A stretch of 62,896 bases of DNA, from IMG/VR virus record IMGVR_UViG_3300020732_000013, positions 1 to 62,896 of that record. One strand, written 5' to 3'. A model generated the notes under the pieces. The model was not told the DNA's origin and made no database searches. It saw nothing but the letters and a program-made list of their open reading frames with translations. A program made the position numbers and the translations under genes. The stretch is from a virus. Positions 24,999 through 33,614 of the stretch are shown here, in pieces (the stretch's first letter is position 1; each line of letters opens with the position of its first letter).

Positions 24999-25277
24999 GT
25001 CGCGGTAATACGGACTATAGATTACATCGTGGTCCGCATGCGCGTTGGCGTCCTCCTCTTCCCATGCTAGGCGCATTGCGTCGCGGATCGCGGCAGCATT
25101 CCGCACCGCTTCACGCTCTGCCCTATCAAGCGCGACGTCACCGCCGATCCCGAACCCGAGCGCGCCGATACCAAAGAAGACCATAAGCAACGCATCATGC
25201 GCATGCATGAGCGCGCCGACAATCATTAGAAGAAGACCGCAAGCGGCGGTCACACCAAAGAAGATACGATTGGACAT
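24996..25277 (-). CDS. 93-residue membrane protein
   Basis: AAGGAA lies about ten bases before ATG 25277. Two hydrophobic segments, RIFFGVTAACGLLLMIVGALM (4-24) and ALLMVFFGIGALGFGIGG (29-46), predict two membrane helices with a short HAHD turn. An acidic, Ala-rich cytoplasmic tail (RAEREAVRNAA...EEEDANAHADHD) follows. No family recognised; an early membrane modifier or holin-like protein is possible. Confidence 0.7.
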   Translation of the reverse strand: MSNRIFFGVTAACGLLLMIVGALMHAHDALLMVFFGIGALGFGIGGDVALDRAEREAVRNAAAIRDAMRLAWEEEDANAHADHDVIYSPYYRD

Positions 25278-25307
25278 GATGTAGATTCCTTTACGTGATG
25301 TAGTAGA

Positions 25308-25331
25308 GCGGAGCGCCTCGCGGCGCTCCGC
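25308..25331. repeat. GC-rich hairpin between the two genes of the operon
   Basis: GCGGAGCGCC and GGCGCTCCGC around TCGC, just after the stop of the gene at 25340. No T-run follows on the minus strand, so it may tune read-through or stabilise the upstream message. Confidence 0.6.
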
Positions 25332-25339
25332 CGTTCGCC

Positions 25340-26200
25340 TTAGGCTTTCGCCTTGATACCCGTTGCGGCTCGCGCCGCGATCAGGTGATCTGCGACCGCT
25401 TGCGCAAGCGGAGCCTTGATCACCCTTGCCTTGACCGACGTATCAATCTGATCAATCACGTTATCGATCAGCGCCGCGAGCGCCGTGATGTTCAACGGCT
25501 TCGCCTTTGCGCGGGTCGCGGACTTATCCGCCTTTTCCTTTTCTGCCTGTACCCGCTCCGCTTCATCTGCGCTGTACAGCGCATCAACTTGCGCGCCCTT
25601 GCGCTGCGCGCGCCCGGCATCGAAGAACGATGAATACATTACGCGAACGCGACCATCGATCCGCTTGCGGAAAGCCGTCATGGCCTCCCACAGCGCCTTA
25701 TCTTTCGTCTTCAAGTGCGCGATTGAAGTATGGGGAACGCATGCGGCAGTCGCCGATACCGTGACGTCGGCAGGTCGCGGATCATCCTTTGCCATGACCA
25801 GAAGCGCATCCTTTTCACCGCGACGGTAGCGGAGCGTCGGCTCAGTCGCGATGTACTGGTCGCGGATACCCGCACAGATTGCGTCGCGCGTCTCCGCCTT
25901 AACAAGCGCCGGGTCATTCGTGAAGTCAACGCCACCTAATTTTGCATAGGCGATAAACAAGGCACGTTCGACGCCTTGCGCGTGCATGCGCGATGCCGCG
26001 ATAGCACCGAAGTCCTGCCATCCCTTGCAATCGCGGAGTTGATCCGCAATCGTGTCGAGAATCGCCTCATTCGACTTTAGTAGATGCGCCGTGCGCTCTG
26101 CGCGAGTCGACACTACCGAAACATCCGCCGGAGCGGTCTCAATGACCGCCGGAGCGGTCTCAATGACCGCCGGAGCGGTCGCCTTTTCAGACTTAGACAT
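25340..26200 (-). CDS. 286-residue early protein with Pro/Ala repeat, unknown
   Basis: ATG 26198-26200 is preferred over one six codons upstream because GAGG sits eight bases before it. Residues 6-30 contain a tandem TAPAVIE repeat encoded by 21-bp DNA repeats. The body is mixed alpha/beta (LLKSNEAILDTIADQL, WQDFGAIAASRMHAQGVERALF) with a basic Lys/Ala-rich stretch (KEKADKSATRAKAKP) before a helical C-terminus. First gene of the leftward transcript from the control region; function not recognised. Confidence 0.75.
   Translation of the reverse strand: MSKSEKATAPAVIETAPAVIETAPADVSVVSTRAERTAHLLKSNEAILDTIADQLRDCKGWQDFGAIAASRMHAQGVERALFIAYAKLGGVDFTNDPALVKAETRDAICAGIRDQYIATEPTLRYRRGEKDALLVMAKDDPRPADVTVSATAACVPHTSIAHLKTKDKALWEAMTAFRKRIDGRVRVMYSSFFDAGRAQRKGAQVDALYSADEAERVQAEKEKADKSATRAKAKPLNITALAALIDNVIDQIDTSVKARVIKAPLAQAVADHLIAARAATGIKAKA
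26125..26180. repeat. 21-bp tandem repeat inside the 286-residue gene
   Basis: Two full units and a partial third, each containing GACCGC/GCGGTC arms around CGGA, so every unit can also form a six-base stem. Translated as TAPAVIE repeats near the N-terminus. Near-identical units point to recent slippage expansion. Confidence 0.75.
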
Positions 26201-26280
26201 TACTGATTCCTCACTCATTCGCGGTAAGCGCCGCGCCGCTTCCCCTACTGGGGAGCCGCTAGATTACCACCGTCACCTAG

Positions 26281-26308
26281 GATTGCAATAGGTGATGCAA
26301 TCTTTTTT
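26281..26308 (+). terminator. Terminator-like hairpin in the control region
   Basis: GATTGCA and TGCAATC around an eight-base loop, followed by six T on the plus strand. It lies upstream of the minus-strand operon and no plus-strand gene ends nearby, so it may stop stray antisense transcription or be part of a regulatory leader. Confidence 0.45.
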
Positions 26309-26322
26309 CGAAGATTTTTTTA

Positions 26323-26344
26323 GTGCGTTAGCAGGCTAACGCGC
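26323..26344. promoter_or_regulatory. Dispersed palindrome, copy E
   Basis: Arms GTGCGTTAG and CTAACGCGC (one mismatch to the family) with spacer CAGG, followed by CTGTTTTTT on the plus strand. It lies about 125 bases upstream of the 286-residue gene, in the divergent control region. Confidence 0.65.
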
Positions 26345-26556
26345 CTGTTTTTTGTCGCAATCGCGGCGCAATCGCGACCGATTCTAAGGCGCTCTGCGCG
26401 GCGCGCCGCGCCGCCTATGTCATGGCATGGGCAAAAATAAAAACCGCTCATTCGGCTTCTCGCGCGGTCGATCCGCCGGACCCACCGGACCCACACCCCC
26501 CGATTTTTGCGTTGGAGTCCCGTAGCCGAGCCGCCGCTTGAATTCACACAAACAAC

Positions 26557-26607
26557 GCCCTCTTTTTTCAAACTTCGTGGATGAGGCCCTCTTTTTTCAA
26601 ACTTCGT
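26557..26607. repeat. 22-bp direct repeat in the control region
   Basis: An identical 22-base unit starting GCCCTCTTTTTTC and ending ACTTCGT occurs at 26557-26578 and 26586-26607, a 29-base period. On the minus strand each copy contains TTGAAAAAAG, usable as a -35-like element. The rest of 26345-26700 holds no convincing gene. Confidence 0.65.
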
Positions 26608-26704
26608 CCGTTTACCCCCCTCGTACTCTCATTTTTGTGACCCGTTTCACGTTTATTTTGGGGCCATTACCCATCATCTAGGACTCTATTAGGAAACACC
26701 CCCC

Positions 26705-26733
26705 TTGATGGAACCTTAAGGTTCCCGTATAAG
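26705..26733 (+). promoter_or_regulatory. Late-arm promoter with a perfect palindrome in its spacer
   Basis: TTGATG (26705-26710), 17-base spacer, TATAAG (26728-26733), sigma70-like, 24 bases before the first late gene. The spacer and last -35 base carry GGAACCTTAAGGTTCC (26710-26725), a perfect 16-bp palindrome placed where a bound repressor or activator would control RNA polymerase. Confidence 0.7.
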
Positions 26734-26756
26734 TCCCATATATCTTGGGGAGACCC

Positions 26757-27377
26757 ATGCACATGTTGATTGACTGCGAACCGACCATTGAGTCAGACAT
26801 CCCATTACCGAAGCGAGCAGCGGATGCCATGCCCGAGTTGAGTCCCGAAGAGGAACTCAACATGCGGGCGCGAACGATTAAACTCCTAGCCGATCTCAAC
26901 GGGTCAGCGCTCTCTCCGGATGCCACTCATATAAAAGAGGCGGAGTCTTTGGCCCGTCAGATGATGACGGACCCGTCCGCTCGGCCCCAGTACGCCAAGT
27001 ACCCGAACGAGACGATGGCTTATTTGGCGGGGATGATCGCCCAAACCAACTGCATGCTGGTCAACGAACTGTCTGACCTGAAACTCTACGTGGTCAACAA
27101 GTTGGTCTATGAGGTAGAACACGCACAGACGACGAAAGATCGTTTGACCGCCCTCAGAAGTTTGGGTGAGATCGACGGTGTCGACGCCTTTAAGAAGCGT
27201 TCAGAGACCACCGTGCTGGTAAAGCCCTTGGAAGAGGTCGAGAAAGAACTCCTCAGCGTACTCGACAACATCGAGTACACAGTTTTGGACTCCAACGAGA
27301 ATGCAAATGCTGTCGATGAGGTCGACGAAGAAGTTGTAGACGACGATGGCATAGAAGACAGCCCAGATGAAGCCTAA
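26757..27377 (+). CDS. Terminase small subunit (probable)
   Basis: 206 residues. GGGGAG sits four bases before ATG 26757; ATG 26763 is an alternative with more usual spacing. Helical and acidic: an N-terminal part, a central helical region (NETMAYLAGMIAQTNCMLVNELSDLKLYVVNKL) likely for oligomerisation, and a very acidic C-terminal tail (VDEVDEEVVDDDGIED) of the kind that contacts the large subunit. Position directly before and overlapping terL is the main support. It should recognise phage DNA for packaging. Confidence 0.7.
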   Translation: MHMLIDCEPTIESDIPLPKRAADAMPELSPEEELNMRARTIKLLADLNGSALSPDATHIKEAESLARQMMTDPSARPQYAKYPNETMAYLAGMIAQTNCMLVNELSDLKLYVVNKLVYEVEHAQTTKDRLTALRSLGEIDGVDAFKKRSETTVLVKPLEEVEKELLSVLDNIEYTVLDSNENANAVDEVDEEVVDDDGIEDSPDEA

Positions 27378-28905
27378 CGCTTCGGCAATATTGGCCCCGG
27401 GCTTGTCAGCATCGGACATCGCGAGGCTCCGTGCGGCCCTTCCGACCATGCCGGAGGCACAAAAGCGCAAAACGGCAGAGTTGTTGGTCAAGTATTACAA
27501 AGAAAAAGTCAAAAAAGTCGGAAAAGACGATTTTTTATCTTTTATCAAGCACGTTTACCCCGGTTACAAAGTCGGTCCGCACCATTATCGGCTTGCCAAG
27601 ATCTTTGAAGACGTTGCCGCAGGGCAGAAAAAACGTGTGATCGTTAATATTGCCCCCCGTCATGGCAAGTCGGAGATGATTTCCTACCTTGCACCGGCAT
27701 GGTTCTTGGGGAAATACCCCCAGAAAAAGGTCATCATGGCCTCTCACACTGCCGATTTGGCGGTCAATTTCGGTCGTCGGGTGCGAAATCTGGTCGGTTC
27801 CGACCTCTATAAAGACATTTTTCCGCAGGTGGAACTGCAAGCCGACAGTAAGTCGGCCTCGCGATGGGGGACGAACTTCAATGGAGAGTATTTCGCTATC
27901 GGTGTGGGCGGCGCTCTCGCTGGTCGGGGTGCTGATCTATTCATTATTGACGATCCGCACTCTGAACAGGATGCAAAACAAGGGTTGCCCCATGTGTTTG
28001 AACCGGCGTGGGAGTGGTTCCAGTCGGGTCCAATCCAACGTCTGATGCCCGGAGGCGCGATCATCGTCGTCATGACGCGGTGGTCGAAGGCGGATCTCAC
28101 GGGGCAGATCATTGACCACATGGTCAAGAACGAGGACTCGGCGGAGTGGGAGGTGGTCGAGTTCCCCGCCATCCTGAACGATCAGCCGCTCTGGCCCGAG
28201 TTCTGGCCCTTGGAGGAGTTGCTCGCCAAGAAGGCCGACATGGACGTGCGGTACTGGCAAGCCCAGTACATGCAGCAGCCGACGTCCGAAGAGGGCGCGT
28301 TACTTAAAAGAGAGTGGTGGCAGATCTGGGAGGCGGAGTCCCCGCCCCAGTGCGAGTTCATCATCATGAGCCTCGACGCGGCCCAAGAGGCTAATAACCG
28401 AGCCGACTACAACGCGTTAACGGTCTGGGGCGTGTTCTTCAACGAAGAAACCAAGTCACGTAACATTATTCTACTCAATGCCATCAAGGAACGTCTAGAA
28501 TTCCCCGAGTTGAAGGCGATGGTCTTAGAGCAGTACAACGAATGGAAGCCCGACTCTTTCATCGTTGAGAAGAAGTCTAACGGAGCGGCACTCTACCAAG
28601 AGATGCGCCGGATGGGCGTTCCACTCAGCGAGTTCACCCCCGGCAAAGGGCAGGACAAGATCAGCCGAGTCAACTCGGTGACGGACTTGTTCTCCTCGGG
28701 GATGGTGTGGGCACCCGACCGTCGTTGGGCGTTTGAGGTCATTGAAGAGTGTAACGACTTCCCGGCAGGGCGCAACGATGACTTGGTTGATAGTACCTCT
28801 CTTGCTCTTATGCGTTTTCGGCAGGGTGGCTTTATACGTCTACCTTCTGATGAGCCAGAGCCGATCCAATTATTCCGATCCCGCCGACGCGGAGGATATT
28901 ACTAA
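27367..28905 (+). CDS. terL: Terminase large subunit
   Basis: 512 residues. Walker A-like APRHGKSE (96-103), Walker B LFIIDDPHSE (about 193-202), and a coupling motif in VVMTRWSKADL give the packaging ATPase. The C-terminal nuclease has MSLDAAQEA (near 336), FIVEKKSNG (near 398) and RNDDLVDSTS (near 468) supplying the acidic metal ligands. It cuts concatemers and pumps DNA into the prohead through the portal encoded next. Overlaps the small subunit gene by 11 bases. Confidence 0.96.
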   Translation: MKPNASAILAPGLSASDIARLRAALPTMPEAQKRKTAELLVKYYKEKVKKVGKDDFLSFIKHVYPGYKVGPHHYRLAKIFEDVAAGQKKRVIVNIAPRHGKSEMISYLAPAWFLGKYPQKKVIMASHTADLAVNFGRRVRNLVGSDLYKDIFPQVELQADSKSASRWGTNFNGEYFAIGVGGALAGRGADLFIIDDPHSEQDAKQGLPHVFEPAWEWFQSGPIQRLMPGGAIIVVMTRWSKADLTGQIIDHMVKNEDSAEWEVVEFPAILNDQPLWPEFWPLEELLAKKADMDVRYWQAQYMQQPTSEEGALLKREWWQIWEAESPPQCEFIIMSLDAAQEANNRADYNALTVWGVFFNEETKSRNIILLNAIKERLEFPELKAMVLEQYNEWKPDSFIVEKKSNGAALYQEMRRMGVPLSEFTPGKGQDKISRVNSVTDLFSSGMVWAPDRRWAFEVIEECNDFPAGRNDDLVDSTSLALMRFRQGGFIRLPSDEPEPIQLFRSRRRGGYY

Positions 28906-31638
28906 ATGAGTATCGACAAGTCCCTGTACGCCGCCCCGCAGGGGCTTGGCGCATTGGATCAAGACCCGATCAGCGTAGAGATCGTGGACCCAGAAGAAGT
29001 GCATATCAAAGGCCCCGGCTTTGAGATGCACATGGAGCATGGCAACGAAACGGAGTTCGATGTCAACCTTGCCGAGTTGATGCCCGAGAATCAACTCATG
29101 TCGCTCGCCTACGACCTGTTGGGCGATGTCGAGGACGACATGTCGAGCCGCAAGGATTGGCTCGACACCTATGTCAAAGGTCTTCAACTCTTAGGTCTCA
29201 AGTACGAAGAACGGACGGAGCCGTGGCCCGGAGCGTGTGGCGTCTACCACCCGCTTTTGATGGAGGCGGCGGTCAAGTTCCAGTCCGAGACCATCATGGA
29301 GACCTTCCCGTCGGCGGGGCCGGTGCGCACCGTGATCATCGGCAAGGAGACGCCGGACAAGAAAGACGCTGCCGCGCGTGTCGAAGCGGACATGAACTTT
29401 GAGATGACCGAGATCATGCAGGAGTACCGCCCTGAGCATGAGCGGGCGCTCCTGACGGTGGCTCTTGCGGGCAACGCCTTCAAGAAGATTTATTTCGACC
29501 CGTCAATGGGGCGGCAGGTGGCTCCCTTCATCGCGCCGGAGGACATCATCGTCCCCTACGGCGCTGCCAACATTGAGACGGCGGAGCGCATCACACACCG
29601 GATGCGGAAGACCAAAAACGAACTGCGCAAATTGCAGGTAGCAGGGTTCTACCGCGATGTAGATCTTGGGGATCCACTGCGCGTCATGGACGAAGTTGAA
29701 AAGCGTAAAGCCGAACAGCAAGGCTTCAGCGCTTCGATGGACGAGCGTTTTCAGATTCTTGAGATTCATTGCAATCTCGACCTTCCCGGTTATGAGGATG
29801 AAGATGCGGCTGGCCCCACGGGGATCAAACTTCCCTACGTGGTAACGGTCGAGAAAGGCACTTCAACAGTCCTCGCGATCCGTCGCAATTGGTTGGAGGA
29901 GGACAAACTCAAACTGCGTCGGCAGCATTTTACGCACTACGGTTACATTCCGGGTTTCGGCTTTTATTACTTTGGTCTTATTCATCTCATCGGCGGTCAT
30001 AGCAAAGCAGCGACATCACTGATCCGGCAACTCATCGACGCCGGTACGCTGTCCAACCTCCCCGGTGGCCTCAAGTCCAAGGGACTGCGGGTCAAAGGCG
30101 ATGACACTCCCATCGCTCCGGGCGAGTTTCGCGACGTGGACCTTCCCTCGGGTTCCATACGAGACAACATCCTCCCCCTTCCGTACAAGGAGCCGTCGCA
30201 GGTGCTTGCGGCGCTCATGGACAAGGTGGTTGACGATGCACGCCGGTTTGCAGGTTCGGCTGACCTGAACGTCAGCGATATGTCGGCACAAGCCCCGGTC
30301 GGTACGACCTTGGCAGTGCTTGAGCGGCAGTTGAAAGTGATGGGGGCCATTCAGGCTCGCATCCACTATACGATGAAGCAGGAGTTCAAACTTCTCGCGG
30401 CAATCATTAGAGACAACACGCCGGAGAAGTACGACTATGAACCTGAAACTGGAAGCCCTTCTGCAAAACGTTCAGATTACGATCATTGCGACGTTCTACC
30501 TGTCTCTGATCCTAATGCATCCACAATGGCGCAGCGTGTGGTGCAGTATCAAGCAGTTCTTCAACTCGCTCAAACAGCGCCTCAAATCTACAATCTGCCG
30601 TTTCTTCACCGGCAAATGATTGAGACCATCGGGGTCAAGAACGCCGCGAAGATTGTGCCCATGAAGGATGACATGCAGCCGGTCGATCCGGTGAGCGAGA
30701 ACATGTTCATCCTCGTGGGCAAGCCGGTGAAGGCGTTCATGTATCAAGACCATGATGCTCATATCCAGACGCACATGGCGGCGATGCAGGATCCGTCGAT
30801 GCAGAAGATCATCGGACAGAATCCGCAAGCGCAAGCGATCATGGCGGCGGGCGCTGCCCACTTGATGGAGCATGTGGCGTTCAAGTATCGCGCTGACCTT
30901 CAGAAACAGTTGGGCGCAGAACTGCCACCACCGCCAGACCTCGACAATGACATGGGCTATCTGCCACCACAGATTGAAGTCCAACTCTCGTCACTGGTAG
31001 CCCAAGCAGCGCAGCAGTTGCTCCAGAACAATCAGCAGCAAGCGGCACAGCAGCAAGCGCAGCAGCAGATGCAGGATCCGCTCATCCAGATGCAGCAGCA
31101 GGAACTCCAGATCAAACAGCAGGAGGTCCAGATCAAAGCGCAGATGGCACAGACCGAAGCGCAGGTTGCACAGCAGGAGATTCAACTCAAGCAGCAGCAA
31201 GCCCAACTTCAGGCGCAGTTGCAGCAAGCCGAGCAGCAGCGTAAGGCCAAGAAGGACATGTTGGACGCAGCGGGTCGCGCCGATGAGTTGAAGTTGAAGC
31301 AGTTGGAACTGCAAGTCACTCACGAGATGAGCGGGGCGAAACTGGGCGCGGACATCGCGCACAAGAAGCACACTCACATCGCACAGGTTGCTAATCAGGC
31401 TGATCAACACACGTTGAACGAATCCAAGCACGAGTTGGAGGGAGCCAAACTGGGCGCGGACTTAGCCCACAAAAAGGCTACGCACGTCGCTGACGTGGCG
31501 CACAAGTTAGACGAGCATGCCATTCGCCGCAAAGAAATTAAGAAGATGGCGGAAGGCGGCGAAGTGAAGTCGGGCAAATACGAAGAAGATCAGTCCGGTG
31601 AGGACAGTAGTGACGATGACGATGACGATAACGACTGA
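28906..31638 (+). CDS. Portal protein with long Gln-rich C-terminal coiled coil
   Basis: 910 residues, begins directly after terL. The first ~600 residues have portal features: RKDWLDTYVKGLQLLGLKYE, RTEPWPGACGVYHPLLMEA, APEDIIVPYGA, and a YIPGFGFYYFGLIHLIGG stem-region segment. From about residue 690 to 790 it is a Gln-rich helix (repeats of QQQ, QIKQQEVQIK), then a His/Lys-rich segment with a duplicated GAKLGAD.AHKK.TH unit. The end has a KMAEGGEV motif and an acidic tail ending in a run of Asp. The tail extension is unusually long. Confidence 0.9.
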   Translation: MSIDKSLYAAPQGLGALDQDPISVEIVDPEEVHIKGPGFEMHMEHGNETEFDVNLAELMPENQLMSLAYDLLGDVEDDMSSRKDWLDTYVKGLQLLGLKYEERTEPWPGACGVYHPLLMEAAVKFQSETIMETFPSAGPVRTVIIGKETPDKKDAAARVEADMNFEMTEIMQEYRPEHERALLTVALAGNAFKKIYFDPSMGRQVAPFIAPEDIIVPYGAANIETAERITHRMRKTKNELRKLQVAGFYRDVDLGDPLRVMDEVEKRKAEQQGFSASMDERFQILEIHCNLDLPGYEDEDAAGPTGIKLPYVVTVEKGTSTVLAIRRNWLEEDKLKLRRQHFTHYGYIPGFGFYYFGLIHLIGGHSKAATSLIRQLIDAGTLSNLPGGLKSKGLRVKGDDTPIAPGEFRDVDLPSGSIRDNILPLPYKEPSQVLAALMDKVVDDARRFAGSADLNVSDMSAQAPVGTTLAVLERQLKVMGAIQARIHYTMKQEFKLLAAIIRDNTPEKYDYEPETGSPSAKRSDYDHCDVLPVSDPNASTMAQRVVQYQAVLQLAQTAPQIYNLPFLHRQMIETIGVKNAAKIVPMKDDMQPVDPVSENMFILVGKPVKAFMYQDHDAHIQTHMAAMQDPSMQKIIGQNPQAQAIMAAGAAHLMEHVAFKYRADLQKQLGAELPPPPDLDNDMGYLPPQIEVQLSSLVAQAAQQLLQNNQQQAAQQQAQQQMQDPLIQMQQQELQIKQQEVQIKAQMAQTEAQVAQQEIQLKQQQAQLQAQLQQAEQQRKAKKDMLDAAGRADELKLKQLELQVTHEMSGAKLGADIAHKKHTHIAQVANQADQHTLNESKHELEGAKLGADLAHKKATHVADVAHKLDEHAIRRKEIKKMAEGGEVKSGKYEEDQSGEDSSDDDDDDND

Positions 31639-31649
31639 GGAGGTCGCAA

Positions 31650-31859
31650 ATGCAGACAGATACCGCTGCGGAGTTTCTTGTCAGGAAAATCCGACAACAG
31701 CGCGAACGGATCGTGGAGAACATGACGCGAGGGATGGATTTTGAACCTTTTTATCACCGAGCCGTTGGGCAGGTGGAGGGTTTGGATTACGCCGTTGCGT
31801 TGATTAACGACACCGCAAAACGTGTCGCAAACGACGAGGAGTTGAATGACGATGAGTGA
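31650..31859 (+). CDS. 69-residue head-region protein, unknown
   Basis: GGAGG lies eight bases before the ATG. A single helical domain (AAEFLVRKIRQQRERIVENM... YAVALINDTAKRVANDEEL). It overlaps the co-chaperonin gene by 14 bases. Similar short proteins follow portal genes in related phages; no function known. Confidence 0.7.
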   Translation: MQTDTAAEFLVRKIRQQRERIVENMTRGMDFEPFYHRAVGQVEGLDYAVALINDTAKRVANDEELNDDE

Positions 31860-32238
31860 CATCAACGTCGATAAGACGCTCTCTGAAGCAGAGCGCAAAG
31901 CCAAGCAGTTGCCGGACCCGTCAGGGTTCAAACTGCTGTGCATGGTGCCCAAGGTTGAAGAAGAGTTTGGCGGCACGGGGATCATCAAGTCCTCGGAGTC
32001 CGTCAAAGTCGAAGAACAGACCACCATCGTCCTGTTCGTGGCGAAGGTGGGGCCGGATGCTTACAAAGATCCGACTCGGTTCCCGTCAGGGCCGTGGTGC
32101 AAGGTCGGCGACTTCGTGGTCGTTCGGGCTTACAGCGGCACCCGCATCAAGATCCACGGAACAGAGTGGAGAATCATTAACGACGACACGGTGGACGGGA
32201 CGGTCGAAGACCCCCGTGGCATCGGTCGCGCAGGATAA
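31846..32238 (+). CDS. GroES-like co-chaperonin
   Basis: 130 residues (start ATG 31846 or 31852; GAGGAG fits either). GFKLLCMVPKVEEEFGGTGI at the N-terminus, a variable loop (SSESVKVEEQT, the position of the GroEL-binding mobile loop), then IVLFVAKVGPDAYKD, KVGDFVVVRAYSGTRI and EWRIINDDTVDGTV match the Cpn10 beta-barrel. No GroEL gene is in the window, so it would work with host GroEL, as T4 gp31 does, to fold the capsid protein. Its place between portal and scaffold supports this. Confidence 0.85.
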   Translation: MTMSDINVDKTLSEAERKAKQLPDPSGFKLLCMVPKVEEEFGGTGIIKSSESVKVEEQTTIVLFVAKVGPDAYKDPTRFPSGPWCKVGDFVVVRAYSGTRIKIHGTEWRIINDDTVDGTVEDPRGIGRAG

Positions 32239-32247
32239 GGAGTAGTT

Positions 32248-33144
32248 ATGGTTGAAGATAATAATGAGTTCAAGGTCGAGATAGAGGACGACGCCCCTGT
32301 CGAAGACCGTAACAAGGCCCCTATGCCCGAAGAACTCGTCAAGGAGTTGGAGAAGGACGACCTTGAGGAGTACTCCGAAAAGGTTCAGACCCGCATCAAG
32401 CAGATGAAGAAAGTCTTCCACGACGAGCGTCGGGCCAAAGAAGCCGCTGCTCGGGAACGTGAGGAGGCTCTCCGCTTTGCTCAACAGGCTTATGAAGAAA
32501 ATAAGCAGTTGAAACAGCGACTTAGCGCGGGCGAGAAAATCTTCGCCAAAGAGACTACTAATGCAGCGACCATTGAGGTCAATGCGGCTAAGGCAGCGCT
32601 CAAGGCAGCGTACGAAACGGGTGATCCGGATCGGATTACTGAGGCTCAAGATGCACTGACGGATGCGAAACTCAAACTTCGCGATGTAGCGTCATTTAGA
32701 CCCTCTTTACCTGATGATGAAAATGGTGTACAACACCACCAACAGAATCCTGTCCCAAATCACCAACCCGTCGTGGACCCAAAAGCCAAGACGTGGAAGG
32801 ACAAAAATCCTTGGTTTGGGAAAGACGCGGAGATGACCGCCCTCGCACTGGGTCTGCATGAGAAACTGGTCCGTTCAGGAGTCGATCCGACAAGCGACGA
32901 CTACTACGAACGAGTCGATAAGACGATGAAAAAACGCTTCCCTGAATACTTCAGTGAAGACGCAGATGATATCGAGGACCCCCCTCCTCGCAAGACCAGC
33001 ACTGTTGTGGCTCCCGCTACACGGTCTTCTGCACCCCGACAGATCCGAATCACGGCCTCTCAGGCTGCAATTGCTAAACGATTAGGGATTAGTCCGGAAC
33101 AGTACGCCCGTGAAGTCTTGAAACTGGAGAACCGCAATGGCTGA
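32248..33144 (+). CDS. Capsid scaffold protein (probable)
   Basis: 298 residues, AAGGAG before the ATG. Acidic N-terminus, a long charged coiled coil (about 45-100), an Ala-rich helix (VNAAKAALKAAYETGDPDRITEAQDAL), a disordered Pro/His-rich middle, and a C-terminal helix-loop-helix (ITASQAAIAKRLGISPEQYAREVLKLE). This composition and position before the major capsid gene are typical of scaffolds that guide prohead assembly. Confidence 0.75.
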   Translation: MVEDNNEFKVEIEDDAPVEDRNKAPMPEELVKELEKDDLEEYSEKVQTRIKQMKKVFHDERRAKEAAAREREEALRFAQQAYEENKQLKQRLSAGEKIFAKETTNAATIEVNAAKAALKAAYETGDPDRITEAQDALTDAKLKLRDVASFRPSLPDDENGVQHHQQNPVPNHQPVVDPKAKTWKDKNPWFGKDAEMTALALGLHEKLVRSGVDPTSDDYYERVDKTMKKRFPEYFSEDADDIEDPPPRKTSTVVAPATRSSAPRQIRITASQAAIAKRLGISPEQYAREVLKLENRNG

Positions 33145-33598
33145 AAATCGTCTGACTCGTGAAATGGAAAATCGTGAAACGACCAAGCGCAAGATGGTTT
33201 GGCGTCCGGCGTCGATCCTCCCTGAACCTAACGCTGTCCCCGGCTGGAAATTTAAGTACATTCGTACGGCAGTAATGGGTCAGAACGATCCGACCAACGT
33301 TTCCACTATGTTCCGTGAAGGTTGGGAGCCTGTGAAGGCGACTGAAGTTCCGGAGATCATGCATCAGCGAGACAACAATCCCAACAGTCGGTATCCCGAC
33401 TGCGTGGAGATTGGCGGTCTGTTGCTTTGCAAAGCCCCAGAAGAACTTGTCAATTCTCGTCGTGAACACTTCGAGGATCTGGCTCGCCGTCAACTGGAGG
33501 CCGTCGATAACAATATGTTGTCCCAGAAAGACCGTCGGTCGAACATGGACATGTTCACCGAAAAGAAATCTCAGGTCTCTTTCGGACGTGGCAAATAA
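33137..33598 (+). CDS. 153-residue head-assembly protein, unknown
   Basis: Overlaps the scaffold gene by eight bases. GGAG lies six bases before ATG 33137. Core features: WRPASILPEPNAVPGWKFKYIRT, MFREGWEPVKATEVPEI and GLLLCKAPEELVNSRREHFEDL, a pattern found in small conserved proteins next to capsid genes of environmental phages. Structural role inferred from neighbours. Confidence 0.75.
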   Translation: MAENRLTREMENRETTKRKMVWRPASILPEPNAVPGWKFKYIRTAVMGQNDPTNVSTMFREGWEPVKATEVPEIMHQRDNNPNSRYPDCVEIGGLLLCKAPEELVNSRREHFEDLARRQLEAVDNNMLSQKDRRSNMDMFTEKKSQVSFGRGK

Positions 33599-33614
33599 CT
33601 TTTAGGAGTCTTCA

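Noticed and set aside
24730-25186. Plus-strand frames over the palindrome, hairpin cluster and start of the 93-residue gene
   Set aside because: They consist of inverted repeats and the complement of a real gene. The product is Arg/Ala low complexity and no ribosome site fits.
26201-26756. CRISPR array from the direct repeats at 26557-26607
   Set aside because: Only two copies separated by seven bases, with no spacers and no cas genes.
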